Positions 48,780-61,504 are shown, counted from the first letter of the stretch. The stretch is 64,000 nt of DNA from Schistocephalus solidus (GCA_017591395.1 WEDG01000319.1:1-64000), one strand, 5' to 3'. Numbers and translations: made by a program. Notes: generated from the sequence alone by a model not told the origin.

Positions 48780-50075
48780 GGAATCCTTACTAACTAATGC
48801 AGCAATCTGGCACATGTCCATGCTGATGAAGACTCTTCAAATGCATATTTTATCCATAGCCCCACCGACTCCAATCCTCCTTCAAGTGACATTTTGCTAC
48901 CACCAAGTGTCTTTTCTCCTGTGTCAGTTGGAACAGTGGCTATAAACCTTAAAAGATCCGTGGTTCACCAGCTGCTAAGAAGGTGGGTGTCTCATCATTT
49001 ATCCACGAGTCTTGCTGCTCTCAGGTAGCGCCTGTTTTAGACAACTTATCAAAATGGTTTGCATGGAGTATAAGATTCCTGAAGGTTGGCGTACATTTAG
49101 AACTACTCATATCCTTAAAAATCTATTAATTTTGGTCCTAAACCTTTTCGTCCGATAGCCTGCGCTTCTGTTTTACTGAAGCTTGTTCAAGGAGTCGTCT
49201 TAAACATAATTATTCCATTGTCATCCAATTTGTCCAACCTCTGAAAATTTGCATATTAGGTTAGACCTAGTACCCTAGGTGCCGAGACTTTGCTAAGGGT
49301 TGTCATGCGTATCTATGTGCATTTTTGAGTACTCCTTTGCCTTCAACGCGATCCCGCGCCATCTCTTCCTTAACAAAACACCCACGCGTGGCTCTCCCAC
49401 CTAGACTGTCTCTTGGCTCGAAGACTATGTTACTTCCCGCACTCCATTTGTACAACTTGGCGGGCGGAAAAAACTGTGGAGTTCTTCAAGGTGCCATATT
49501 ATCTCCTTACCTCTTTTTCCTCCAAACTGACGATTTGAGATGACCAAACGACTGCCTGTAAATAAAATATGCCGACGAAATTGTTGTTGACCATCCCCTT
49601 AGAAATCAGACACCTCTCCAGTCGTTGAAATATGGCATGGAACACGTCTCAGCATGGTCGTCAGAAAATGGTCATATACACCTTATACATCACGCGTGGT
49701 GTAAAAGTAGGTTCGGATTAAAACCCCTTATGAGATTAGGAATTTTTAGTCGCTACCTTAGTGAAGAAGACAGGTTGGTTTCAAATAACTCACAAGTGGA
49801 TTGCTAAATCACTAAATTTGGAAGTTATTTACTTGGACGTAACGCTTCAGTGGCTGTCCAAATATTCTTTTACTTGGATTCTTCCACCTCCCGGAGGTGA
49901 ACTCTATGAAAAGTATATACTTCAACGTTCACCTGCTTCCAAAATTCATGCCAGCGATATGCTGCTTGAATCTGCTCTCAATCATGGAAGGAGAAGTCAC
50001 AACAAAGGCGGCGTCGTTGGATGCTTCTTACAAGTCTGGCTGTTGAATATTATTACCTCTCGTCCGCTTATTTAG
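48780..50075 (+). pseudogene. E: old non-LTR RT fragment of a separate family
   Basis: RT motifs survive in several frames: 'KPFRPIACASVLLKLVQG' (about 49,140), 'SWLEDYVTSRTPFVQLGG' (about 49,400-49,460), 'GVLQGAILSPYLFFLQTDDL' (about 49,480-49,540), catalytic 'KYADEIVV' (E for D, about 49,565), and then 'SLKYGMEHVSAWSSEN'. The wording differs from A-D and F and recalls L2-like fish-type RTs. Many frameshifts make it a fossil. Confidence 0.7.
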
Positions 50076-50160
50076 GAAGATTTATATCTTAAACGCATAC
50101 GCACAGAATTCTAAGAGGTATGGAAAACAGACACTAAGCATTTATCTTTGCAAAAAAAAT

Positions 50161-50257
50161 CAATGTCGCAGTCGGGAGTCGAACCTTCACCAGAAAAACC
50201 TAGACCGACCTCTGGGCAGCAAACCAATGCCTCAAACCACTCGGTCACATTCGCACG
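50161..50257 (-). repeat. tRNA-Ser-like pseudogene or SINE head
   Basis: The minus strand has a class-II tRNA outline: A box 'tgaccgagtggtttgaggc', a loop placing GCT (Ser) at the anticodon, a long variable arm and B box 'ggttcgactcc'. Acceptor and anticodon stems pair poorly. A run of eight T follows on the minus strand (near 50,155), a possible polymerase III terminator or the start of a tail. Confidence 0.5.
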
Positions 50258-50627
50258 ATAATCAGACATAAGAAATTGTATACAAACTGGAAAGGATGGC
50301 AAAGACAAATATGCTGTTAGTAGTTCTCCTCCTACTTAGGGGGCAAAAAGCCTGATAACATTAACGAGTGTCGGGTATGAGGACAAAAAGTGTATGAGGA
50401 ATTTAAGTATCCTATAAAAATCCATATTGATGGATAAAGAGATCGGTAACTCGCAACAAGAAATGGTCAATCTAAAAGAGTCTTGACATTGTTCAGTCGC
50501 CAGAGGAACACCAGTAATAACGAAAAATTCCACGAAAGAAATTACGTATAGAAATATAGCTTCCTCAAAAATATCTAATGTAGAGTTAAAAGACATAGCA
50601 GAGTTCACTAAATCAGTTAACATTTTT

Positions 50628-50691
50628 TTCATTCGAAAGGGATATCAAACCAACTCATGCACCTTACCATTGTCATCCAGCTCAGACAGAA
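50628..50691. repeat. 64-bp conserved block, copy 2
   Basis: Second copy of the block at 45,541-45,604, with two substitutions. Here it lies directly before an ORF1-like frame on the plus strand. Confidence 0.85.
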
Positions 50692-50693
50692 TT

Positions 50694-51430
50694 AGTAATG
50701 CTCTGGACACACAAAAAATTCTGCATCATAACTGGATGATGCACTAAATGGCGATGTTGGAAAGCTTGTGGAATTTGAAGAACCGCAGAGGAGGATATCG
50801 TAGTCAAAAAGGGCCAAGAAGATATCATAAAAATAGGGTTCCATCTCAGAGCAACGCTCCTTCGCATTGATAGACGTCCAAGCGAAATCCTGTGCTGGTA
50901 CTACAGGACAATTTGAAAAATCCTTCAAAAGGTGTTCTCCATTAACTTTAGGAATCGTTGTTAGTACTGACGCACATAGCATCGCCGACCCGAATAGAAG
51001 TCTCCCTGCTACCAATGCTCCATCAACAAATCAGAGCACTAATTCACCATATAGACATTTCAACCGAAAACGCAATCTCCTTATTAAAGGTTTTCACGAA
51101 TCCACTTCTCTGATTGCAAATGAAATGGTCGAACCTGAGCTCAATTTCCTTCGAGCATACTCAACTGCCATCCTAAAGGATGGGGAATGCGTTACTATGC
51201 ACAATTCTTTTAGTTTAGTTTTTCCTTTAAGTGAAAACTTGTGCTTGTCATCAGCTGTCATCACTAAAGCCTCTTAAAATTATACTTGAAAAGCATGTTC
51301 AGGCTTCGCTTCTCATAGAACGGATAATGGCTCTCGGTGCCGCACACTGGTATGTTTTATTTAGCCGGATATTGAACCGATGGGAAGGCACAAAATGAGG
51401 AAGCTTAGAACCAAGCTGAAGAGGAGGCCC
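50694..51430 (+). pseudogene. ORF1 fragment of a CR1-like element
   Basis: The frame reads 'LDDALNGDVGKLVEFEEPQ' and 'ISSSKRAKK' (N-terminal), then 'RKRNLLIKGFHESTS' (about 51,060; RRM-like start common in CR1 ORF1). It ends in 'PDIEPMGRHKMRKLRTKLKR' (about 51,370-51,430), a pattern resembling the C-terminus of ORF1 in family A. At least two frameshifts and stops are present. It ends where minus-strand C-2 begins. Confidence 0.65.
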
Positions 51431-53110
51431 ATTTCAAAGTCCGAAAATTGCGGGTTTGTGAAGAAAACGGACAGTAAGGACTTTATATCTTCCGAAGTTA
51501 CATGTTTGCGTAATTTGGTGTTGAAAACCGCTAATGTAGACGAAAACCAAATTTCGTTTGCAAAATTATTCCAGATGAAAGCAAATTTGGAGGCAAAAAC
51601 GAGAACATTAAGTTGTGGAGCTAAGGAGTGGTGAAATGATCATGGAGGCATTACGAGTGGCATAAGCTCGATCTATTGGAGGGAGAGCGTTAATTCATGG
51701 GAGATTTTGGATAGAGTTACCACGAACCAGGAAGCAAAGACCGGCTTCAAGTATTCTAACCCACAAAAAAATTAATTATTGTTAACCGACATCTATCGCT
51801 ATAAGGGAAACTGGATCCAGGAAGAGAAAATATTGTTTGAGTAAACATTTTCTGAACATTTTCAATATAAGTGCCGTCAGAGATGTTCATCAACCCAAAG
51901 AGGGGACAGCAGTATTCTAGGATGAGAAGAACAAAAATGCAGAACAGTCTTAACTTTATTTCTGAAGAGAAGAAATAATGTGATAGTAAAACCACATATA
52001 TGTGCAGCCTTTGCAGAAATAAGATCTGCATGAGGCGATAATGCTAGCTTATTCGTGTAACCTAGACCTAAGTCTCTTATGGTTGATGGTTCTCATAAGT
52101 GTACTTTATTTAAATACTAGGGGTTCAGGAATCTTTGCGGGACAAAAACACATGAAAGTGAACTTGGGTGGAGAAAATTCCATCTGCCAACTAGAGCTCC
52201 AATGTGAGAGCATAAGTAGGTCAGTGTTGAATTCATAAACGCATCTTTTAGCTATGTCCTTAGAAAATTAGTAAGTACACTTGGGATTCTCAGCGCAAAC
52301 GACATTTTGTGAATTTTGAGTGCTGTTGAAATTTAATTTTTGTGTGGAATGAAGAGGAGGAGACTTTAAACCATGCTTTGAAAATCGACAAACATGATCA
52401 GCTGAGGTGTCGAGTAGCTTTTATCTACTAAAACCTCCTGGATGGGGTTTGACAATAAGGAACCAATGAACTCGAGCAGAGGAGGTCGAATGCTGATGGC
52501 TTAAATTTTTACCAGACGACGTCTATGCGGTACCTTGTAAAAGGCTTTGGTCTAATTAGAACACGACCAATGATTGCAGCTCACTACGAAGAGAAGTGAA
52601 AAGGTTAACGAAAGCTAAGTGATACGCTTCGCAGGATCTTCCAGGAAGAAAACCATATAGCGAGGTGCTCAGAAGCTTATACTCTAGGTAAAAGTAAAGA
52701 ATTGGATTACAAATAATGTTATTCAAGAAGTTTTTCTAGAAGCGTGGTTTTGGGAACGCATCGATAATTATTTACGTCCAAACGAGATCCTGACTTGAAG
52801 ACTGGAAGAAGAATAATAGATGTCTTCTATGTGTCAGGAATAAATTCATTTAAAAGATAAACTGAGAATATAGGGCTAAGCAATTAGAAAGCTCGACAAT
52901 CTCGAGAACTGAGTTTGGAATACCGTCATTCCCCGAAGAGTGCGAGCATTTTAAGCGAATTTTGTGCTTACAAATTAATTCCAAGGAGAAATGAATGGTA
53001 CTGATAACATTGAATTAGTATGGCTTAGACGACAGAACCAGTATTGATTCCATCGTAAGCTTTTTGGAAAGAAAACAATCAAACTATATTGGGATTAGCT
53101 TTTTAAACGA
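51430..53110 (-). pseudogene. C-2: decayed family C retrotransposon lacking its 3' end
   Basis: The minus strand holds RT sequence related to C-1 and C-3: 'FTSLRSELQSLVVF' (about 52,570), C-terminal 'ILEYCCPLFGLMNISDG' and 'FTQTIFSLPGSSFPYSDRC' (52,031-51,756), and the first part of the 3' UTR. It lacks the last 800 bp present in C-1 and C-3. Catalytic motifs are unreadable. Confidence 0.75.
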
Positions 53111-53219
53111 ATGTCCAAAGTAATGGTATTTTATGTACTATTGATCTCGCATTAATAGAGGCGAAACTATGTAATATCGGATAGGGCAGAGGCAACCTGT
53201 TGTGAAAAAACAGATTTCT

Positions 53220-54700
53220 TAAAAGGATTAAGGATTTTGTGCAGTGCTAAAGGAACGGAATTGTGTTACTGTTGAAAGGTATGATAATGTGCATGATGGG
53301 ATATGAGTGTATGGGTTGCTTGTGTGGTGGGTTTAGAGTGTATGGGTTTTAAAGTGAATGTTTTAGCGTGCATGGTTTGGGTGTAGATGTTATGCCCCAT
53401 TTGGGGGGATTCAGTAGGTGGTAATTGTGACTACATGGTGTTACTGTTTGGGAGGTTTGTCGGCCAAGGTAACTGCTTTTGATTGTCATAAGTGCTACAA
53501 AATTTGAGAGCTAAGAGTGCGTTGTCTTACTCATATGCCATGCAGGTGGAGTTGCTGGGAGTTGAGTTGTTATAATGAGAGCTAATTCATGTTTTATGAG
53601 AGTTTGTAGAGTTTGGAGTTTTCATATTTCTAAGGTTGACATATTTAAGGCTTTTTGGTTGCAATGGTGTGTTTAATAAAGCTATTTGTGTAGGAATACT
53701 AAGTGGCAGACTAATCGGGTTGTCTTTTGAACTTTAAAATGGATTAATTAATGATTAAAAATGGATGTGGTAGAGGTTGTATAAGTTGCTCGGTTGACAT
53801 TTTCTGTTACTAGTTGACCATTTGGACCGCCGTACTGTCAGCTATATTACTATCTAATATTGTGAAGTTACTGGGATCCAGGATCAGTGTCTTCAGTCTA
53901 TTCTAGTGAGGTTGTAGCGTTTTGAGGTGCTCATTTCGTTTGATTCTGACCTCCTTTCCCAAGCACGATAGCAGTTAATAGTTTTGTATCAGGAGCGTCT
54001 GAACACGAATAAGATAAACTTGCCTGAGATTTGCCTAAGGGAAGACTATTTTGATTATTCGATTTATACGTGATTATACGCTTTGCATTATAGTTGGAAT
54101 TGGAGGTGTTTGCTAGAAGTTCCACTGAGGAGACGGTATGATGATGATCTTGTTTGCTTTGTGTGTTTCTGGTCTTTAGTTCACGTCGTTTGCATAGGTT
54201 TGGGGTGTGAACCTATGAATTATTTTCATTTTTGCAGAGTTTAGTTTACTTCAGGGTTTCTTAGTATTATATCAGCTTCGGTTAGTGAGTAGAAAGTCAC
54301 TAACACTGGCTCATTTTTGCTTCTCATGTTAAGCCTTTTGGTGGAAGCTATGCTGATGTTAAGACCACACAACTGTATGAGTTGTTGGCTTGATGATGTT
54401 AGGTTAATTGTGTGGGGAATATTGCGTATAGTGATGTTAAACCTGCGTTTGGACATATCAGCGACCTCTGATGATACTAAGTGTATGGCTGGTTCTATTT
54501 GGGGTACTCATGTCAGGTTGTTTGTAAAAGATTTTGAGTAAGGTAGCGAGTTAAGAATCGTAAATGAATGTTCATATTTTTCGATAAAGTTTTGCAAACT
54601 TAAGATAGCTGAGAGATCTAGTTGATCGATGGTTACTTTATCGTCTAGCATATTAATGGTATAAGAATATGTGAGGATTTTGACAATTAGTTGCAACGAC
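53220..54700 (-). pseudogene. F-2: ORF1 part of a family F retrotransposon
   Basis: The minus-strand frame from about 54,650 reads 'LDDKVTIDQLDLSAILSLQN' and 'FIEKYEHSFTILNSLPYS', then after a frameshift 'RRFNITIRNIPHTINL', 'LCGLNISIASTKRLNMRSKN' and 'VLVTFYSLTEADIILRN'. This parallels F-1 at 57,100-57,490 almost residue by residue. An A/C-rich non-coding or decayed segment follows to 53,220. The endonuclease and RT are missing. Confidence 0.8.
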
Positions 54701-54830
54701 TTGGGAGCTAGGGTACAGAAGTAAACTACTTATATATTGAGATGAGGATTTAGAGGGTTGCTTGCAATGACTAAGGAGCCAGGGTACAGAAGTATACTAA
54801 TTATAAATGAAGATGATAATTGAGTGGTAA
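54690..54830. repeat. Two tandem about 68-bp monomers upstream of F-2 ORF1
   Basis: 'ggagctagggtacagaagta' and 'ggagccagggtacagaagta' head two units about 70 bp apart, each followed by an 'acta.ttata.att/aat' segment. In minus orientation they lie just 5' of the F-2 ORF1 start. Confidence 0.75.
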
Positions 54831-54861
54831 ATATCTCAAAATCTTCAACTAATAAGCAATT

Positions 54862-55621
54862 TTAACTAATCTTGAATTTGAGGATTTTGAGCGATTGTGC
54901 ACAGTTAGGTTTAAGTGGGGAAGCTGTCGGTCTAAGGGCTTTCGACGGGTAAGCTGGTCTAAGTGCTATAGATGGGGTTTCGGATATTAAAGGTGGGCTT
55001 GTGACAGGGCTAAAAGCATCGAACATCAACTTTAATCGTTTCAAGCGGCAGAGGGCGTTTTTGGATTAGGGGGAAACGAAGTAGGAGGTGGAGTGGAGAG
55101 GCTGTCTGAACTGGATACCTGAGGAGATGGAGTAACCGATGCCTTGAGGTTAGTGGAACTACGACCAGACTTGTGAAAAGTAGGCTGAGAAGTTGATGAT
55201 ATATTTGACAGGAGGGACCCATTTGTTCGCTCCACTGGTGTAAAATCTCGCCAAAGGAAAAAGGTTTGTCATTTCCAGAATCGCGAGAAGTTTGACCTTG
55301 TTGAGCAAAGATTGAGTCCACCTCACTTGTTTAAAACAGTTTAATTAAGATACGAGGATTCTCGCTACGCGAAGAGAGGCATTTTGCTTTCAGTATTTTG
55401 TAGTGGAAACCATCCGAGTACAGAAAGTATATAGTTACGTCATCTGGGCGTCTGTGTATGGGAGCATTTTTGGGAGAAAAATCATGCTTACCTTTCTGTC
55501 TGTCAAAAGCCTCGCTGGTGAACAAGTGAACAAGCAAGTCGAGATGTTTGCAGTCCTGAGAGGGAACATCAGCTTTATTACCATCGAGCAGGTTACCAAG
55601 TATTTGATAAAATAGATCCAA
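54862..55621 (-). pseudogene. Unrecognised ORF-rich segment, possibly another ORF1
   Basis: Successive minus-strand frames read 'KHLDLLVHLFTSEAFDRQKG' with 'HDFSPKNAP' (55,621-55,331), then 'GEILHQWSEQMGPS' and a Ser/Thr/Pro-rich stretch ('STPPPTSFPPNPKTPS') to about 55,040, then another Pro/Ser-rich piece to 54,862. Composition is protein-like and the frames chain with single shifts. I do not recognise the protein. It could be ORF1 of a further LINE family or a decayed host gene. Confidence 0.4.
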
Positions 55622-55815
55622 ACTTCATCACGATGTAATTGCAGTTCCTTAAAGCGGATGGATCAAGTTGTTAAGCGTTAATTATGGGTTGCATATTTAC
55701 GTCAATGTTTTGACTACTAGTTTTAATCAAGCAACACGAGGTAGGTAGCTAACGACGAGTTGAGATTGTTGTTTTTGTCCTTTGTGGAAAATTTGAGTGG
55801 AATCTACGCAGGATA

Positions 55816-56285
55816 CAGTTCAGTTCAGTTTTATTAAGATAAAGATAGGTGAACGCTTTTCAGATCCCAATTGGTTAAAAAGTGCCTAAGGAAACATCGA
55901 TACATAAGGAAAATTGAAAAGACGCTTCCAAAATGATATGGGAAAAACAAGCAGCCTTCGGCTAGTCGACAAAATACACTTAAAAGACTACTCAAGTATT
56001 GTGAGTAGTATGATTATGTGCAATTGAACTAGAAGGCTTAAAAAGCGTCGAGTTTGCGCTTAAAGGAATTCACGGTGATGGAGAGGACAACATACGTGGG
56101 CAGAGCGTTCCACGCTGCAATCACTCTGTTACTTAAGAAGTACTTGCGTCCATTGACCCTTTCTTGACCTGTGCGTAGTTTTAAAGGGTGACCTCGCAAG
56201 GTGGGCGTGTTAGAGTGACAAAATCATTGGAAACAAAGCAAAAGTCCAGACCATTCATAATGCAGGGTAAAATTTTTATACCGAT
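55816..56285 (-). mobile_element. D-2: 3' end of a family D retrotransposon
   Basis: The minus strand encodes 'NTPTLRGHPLKLRTGQERVN', 'RKYFLSNRVIAAWNALP' and 'VNSFKRKLDAF', then a stop and a 3' UTR. The UTR ends in 'ttcacctatctttatcttaa' followed by 'taaaactgaactgaactg'. It is strongly 5'-truncated. The terminal about 50 bp resemble the ends of SINE-1 and SINE-2. Confidence 0.85.
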
Positions 56286-56289
56286 ATAG

Positions 56290-57020
56290 ATTTACAACTG
56301 GTTGATATATCGAAAATAAAATGGAAAATTGAAATTGCATATGTTTTCACCTTTAGTTCTATGCTGGTGATTTGGAATTATACTTTTTTTACGTGGAGTT
56401 ACGCGAACGAAAAGTGAGGATAGGTCGGGTGAAGCAGTGTGAGGCTGAATATTTCCAGCTGTTGTTAAATACATCAACAACGGGTATAAACAATTGTTTA
56501 AAGGTAATAGAAATTCAAAAGTTCATCATCAATTAATAACTTCAGCAAGAAACAAAAACATATGTTAAAATTTGAGATTTTAACTTAGCTTTCGGAAATT
56601 TATTTTTATTGCAGCTTATTTCCAGTTTTATTAATCAGTTGGGTTAAAACAGCCAAACTCATCCAGGCTAAGCAATGGCTTAAATCTTCTTTGTCTTATG
56701 TGCGTGAATATTCTCCTTTCCATTATGTTATTGTATTTCTCTACTCGAAGATACTCCGAAAAAAATTCGCTCCAATCCCATTCACACCCATCCCCCCTCC
56801 CCTTCCAAAAAATGTTTTACTTAAGTTGTTTTTTTAAGTCAAAGTCATTTTATACCACAGCAAAACGATTAAGTCAAAAGCTTCAAAGAGAACCTGAACT
56901 CCTGTGTAAAATATTTTTTCCGGTAGCTCCTAAACTGAAAAGCGCTCCTTCCACTCCAAGATAAGTCAAAAATTTGAATACTCTTTTGAAGTTTTTGACC
57001 ACGCTTATCAAAGTATCTTG
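56290..57020. other. Unassigned AT-rich spacer
   Basis: No repeat or coding signature that I can support between D-2 and F-1. Confidence 0.4.
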
Positions 57021-57029
57021 CTATATTAG

Positions 57030-60000
57030 TGTCTTAGCTTCGTCGTAACTTAACATCCAAAATATCGTACAACTCCATCAAATTAAAGCAGAAAAAATGA
57101 TGGATACAACAGTTACTATCGACAAAATTGGCCTCTCTGCCAACTTGCGCATACAGCAGTTTGTAGAGAAACACGAATCTCCATTTTCCATCCTCGATTC
57201 TCTGTTAGAAGCAAATTCATTTACAAAAAATGTCACCAGCTCTCCACAAATAGAGTCTATCGTACATTTGATTTCCTCCAAAGTGGCCGATAGATCAAAA
57301 CGAAGAAATAATATAATTCTTCACAATTTCCCGCAAGCTATAAACCCATCGGCAACCATCCTGCAAACCTTACACTCATGTGGCCTTAACGTACAAATAG
57401 CTTCCACCAAAAGACTTATTTCAAAAAGTCACAATAGACCAGTATTATTAACGTTCTTTACCGAAACTGAGGCTGAAATAATACTAAAATAATCCACCAT
57501 TAATCAAGTTTCCAAACCCTTAAATACTAACAAGGTCAAGACTTAACACCAATGCAGCGAAGACAACTTCACAATAAAACCATAGAACAGACAAGAAATA
57601 AGCAACACAGAATTCCTTAAATTGAGCATGCAACGTATTCTTCTACCTCCGACATCCACGGCAAACAACACAACTGCAAAAGCAGTTAGAATAGGAAGTC
57701 CTCAACAGCCAAAACAGAAACTCCCATACACTCAAAGCACCTTTGAACAGCATGAACACCGAGACGCTGGACCCAGTCAAGATAACGTAATATATAATAA
57801 TATAATGACTACGGTGACGCCAATAGTGACTACAGTGACACCAAGAAACAAGCAATTACTAACACAAAAAGCTCACCACCCAAACTATCAAAACTCAAAC
57901 ACATCCGTGTCAAGTCCTACAGATGCAGAAGTACGCATGCCGTCACGACCAAAAGCCTTATTTTTAAATGCCAAAGAATTAGGTAAACCCCAAATCTTAC
58001 TTACAAAACATATCGAAAAATACAAGTCTTTAGATTACCACCATGGCTTTTCAACCTCCATGGCGTCGCAATAACCTGAAACATTAAAGTTTTCCAACTT
58101 ACATGAGATATCACGATCATCTAACGAACTAACTAGGCACAACCATTCCCAACAGAAATCCCCCTTAGACACAATTACCTTCTAATCAATAAACCTCCGC
58201 AACTTAGACCTAAACCCTTCACCTAAATCCCACCGTACCCGTCAAAAAGTCTAACAGCAATCACACAATTCCCCTCTCTTAGCCCATCAAACTTGCAAAA
58301 AACCTTAGGTAATTGTTTTTTTTGTTTTTTCATCTCCATATCCAATGTCCTAAGCATAGCTCTAATCAACGCAACATCGATGGTTCATAAAATGTCTCAA
58401 CGCAATATCTTTATATAAATTTATAACCCGGATATGACTTGCATCACTGAAACATGGGCAAATGTATTTATATCTACTGAATCACTGTTTATCGTAATAT
58501 ACAACTCCTATAGACAGGACCGTCTAAATAAACGAGGTGAAGAATGTTTGATCTACGCCAAAACTACACTTGAACAAATTGCTCTTCATTTTCCAAATGA
58601 TTCTTCCACGATACAAACTCAGAACCGCAAAAATATAATAAACGGATGTCTCTACTCTCCCCCTGAATATAGTACTGATTTACTGGCCTTAACCACTTAA
58701 TGGAAAATATATCAAACATGACAGTTAATATAAGATAAAAACATGTGATTTAAACCGCCCAGCTATTAATTGGATCGAGCGCTCAGCCCCAACCAAACAT
58801 GACGAACTGTTATCTTTCATTGCATTTCACAACTGGACTCAAGTAGATGATAAACCCACCCAAGTAAACAGCATACTTGACATTATTCTCACCAATGATA
58901 TTTGGCCTATATGTATACATTATGACAGCATAACGTTTGATAGTAATCACAAAATATAACTTCCATGCTCCCAATAAACATAAAACGAGCACATGATTCT
59001 AACATCAGTCAAATAAATCCTCAAAAACTTGACCAAGACTCAATGAGATTACTCGACTGGAGTCAACTTCTAACAACATCCTCAAGAGAAGCAAGTAACC
59101 TTCTATTTTCATCCCTAACAAGTATAAGATATACCCTAGTAGAAGAAGGCTTCCCTCGCAAAAGCCAAAAATACAAAATTTTCTCTCAAAGCGACTTAAA
59201 AAACTAAAATAAACACGTACAGGACCCTCGTGTTAGTTACCTTTCCACACTGCGATGAATTAAAGAAATACATGACCTAGCTATCAAAACGAGAACAAAA
59301 AAGCTGAAAGCTACAGAACAACTTGTGTTTGAATCTTCAAGACAAAAAGCCCAAAATTTTCAAAAGAAAATGAAAAATTACCGAAAATCAAGGCCTCAAA
59401 TTATGATCACGGACTCGGGACAAATAATAACAAATGACAATAAAATAGTCAATCTTTTCAGCAAGTACTTTTTCACCAACTATACAGTAGATGATGAACC
59501 TATGCCACAACCAACCAAACTAACCGCTTGTTCACTTAGTAAGATCGATTTTAGTGAACAAACAGTAAAAACAGCTCTCCGAAAACTACCCAAGTCTCCT
59601 TCCTATGGGAATGATAAAATACTTCCATGTATAATTAACCATATAATATATACACGAATACTTCTTGGTCAACTATTCACGTTACTTCAAGCGAACGCAA
59701 CTTCTCCGGCCACATGGTAATATTCCAGCATTGCATAACTCCATAAAAACAGTAACCGATCTAATATCGAAATCTATCGTGGTGTTCACAGAACAACGAC
59801 CATCGCCAAAATTCTAAAAAAATTGTTTTTAATAAAAGACTAAATTAACTGACAAACACCAACCTCATAACTCCCTCCAGACATGTCATTTTAATTTTCT
59901 GTAATTAATTTCCAGCAACAAAAATAAAGGAAATACGGTAGCCAGAGCAGACTTTGATCTCAAATTAGCCTTCGAGAAAGTCCCACATAAAAGGCTTATA

Positions 60001-61020
60001 ACGAAAATAATAAGACATGGCATACGGCCTCCCCGACTTGACTTTCTCACATCTTACCTCCAAAACCGACAAAGTAGTGCAGATTCAAAACGTTGTCTCA
60101 GGCCAATCTCAAATTTCTGTGGGAGTACTACAGGGCACCATCTTAGGTCCCCTGCTCTTTTTCATATATATTCACGACCTATCGACCATATCGACCACTG
60201 CAAAAACATTTATATATGCACAAGATCTTAAACTCGCATACGCTTATAATGTGCCGACAGTGACTAATGTGCACACTACCATCGCAGATCACTAGAGTGA
60301 ACAATGGCAGATGTCATTCTCACCGAACAAATTCAATCTAATGATCTTTGGTCAACAAAAACTGCCACCCATATTTTTTTGATGATTACGAAATAAAAGA
60401 ATCACTATCCATACAAAAACTTAGGACTGAGCTCTACAAATAGTCTTCAGTTAACCCCCACGTTAAACTAGTATCACCAAAAGCCTCTCACCTATGCGGA
60501 TTCATGTTAAAATTTCACCTCAAATACTATAAATACGCATCTGTTTAAAATGTTCGTATTACCTCTTCTGGATTACTGCTCATTTTTCTTTGGTATAATG
60601 CCCTCAGATGTCCGGAAGAAATTCAAAGACATTCAAAGACACTTTACCAGATCTTTGTCCAAATCTGATGGCATACAAGGTTCATATATTGGCTTATGCA
60701 ATAAATACAGTCTTCGACTCCTCTGGAGCAGAAAACTCCAACATGGTCTCATTTTTCTGTTCAAGGTCACACATGACCAATATATTCTCAGAATGAATAT
60801 AACATCAACTCATAACGGCCCTCGAGCAACTTGAAATAACAAAAATACCTTAAGAATCCCCAACTTCAAAAAGCCCAGCGATTGAACTTATATTCCCTAA
60901 AATATGCGATGATATGGAATGCTCTCGCTAATAGCATTAGAAAAAGTCACAGCATAGCTGAATCTATAAAAAAGCAAAAAATTTTCTCACATAATAATAC
61001 AGATATTTTCTGAAATAAAA
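57030..61020 (+). mobile_element. F-1: nearly complete but degenerate family F retrotransposon (ORF1, EN, RT)
   Basis: ORF1 (57,097-57,492 and on to 58,074) has 'TVTIDKIGLSANLRIQQFVE', 'RRNNIILHNFPQAIN' and 'LNVQIASTKRLISKS', then an N/T/Q/P-rich tail. Endonuclease remnants are 'MTCITETWANVF' (58,434), 'GCLYSPPEYSTD', 'CDLNRPAINWIE' (58,750) and 'VNSILDIILTND'. The RT has 'ALRKLPKSPSYGNDKI' (59,580), 'FDLKLAFEKVPHKRL' (59,960), 'SVGVLQGTILGPLLFFIYIH' (60,120), a mutated catalytic box 'YAQDLKLAY' and C-terminal 'MFVLPLLDYCSFFFG'. The nucleotide strand is markedly A/C-rich. Numerous stops are present. About 4 kb in length agrees with a full element. Confidence 0.85.
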
Positions 61021-61504
61021 TAGGGCACTTTGCAAGCCAGTTCTTTGATAAGAATTTGGACCGAGAGGGATCTGATGACCCTAAACACCGGAAACTTCAT
61101 GTTTTAACCGAAAAATACGCTTGCTGATTTTATTAACTCAATAAATAAATATGAATTTGTTTGGAGTCCATACCACAGTCATGAAAATTTCCGCAATTCT
61201 TTTCTTAGCATATGTGACTAGAGCCGTGGCCTGATAACAATTTGGACTCAAATTGGACGCGAATCGGATCCGACCTTGACCGCCTAATTCAGACACGAAT
61301 CGGTGTAACGTGCCCGATACGTACAAGCAGCGACCCAGAAGGAAAATAAGACGTGGATGTGTACAATATACTAGTAACCTAAGTACAGTAGGAAACTAAT
61401 GGAAAAGGGAACCTAGGTACAAAAATAATCTAAGTCCGTTGGATGGCTGTTCGGTTGAGATCCGGGAGAAGCGACGGACGGGCTGCAGAGATGGTTCCTG
61501 GTCG
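61021..61504. other. Unassigned spacer
   Basis: No gene. Short repeated words ('acctaagtac', 'acctaggtac') near 61,375-61,420 suggest an element end, but no partner copy is visible. Confidence 0.35.
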
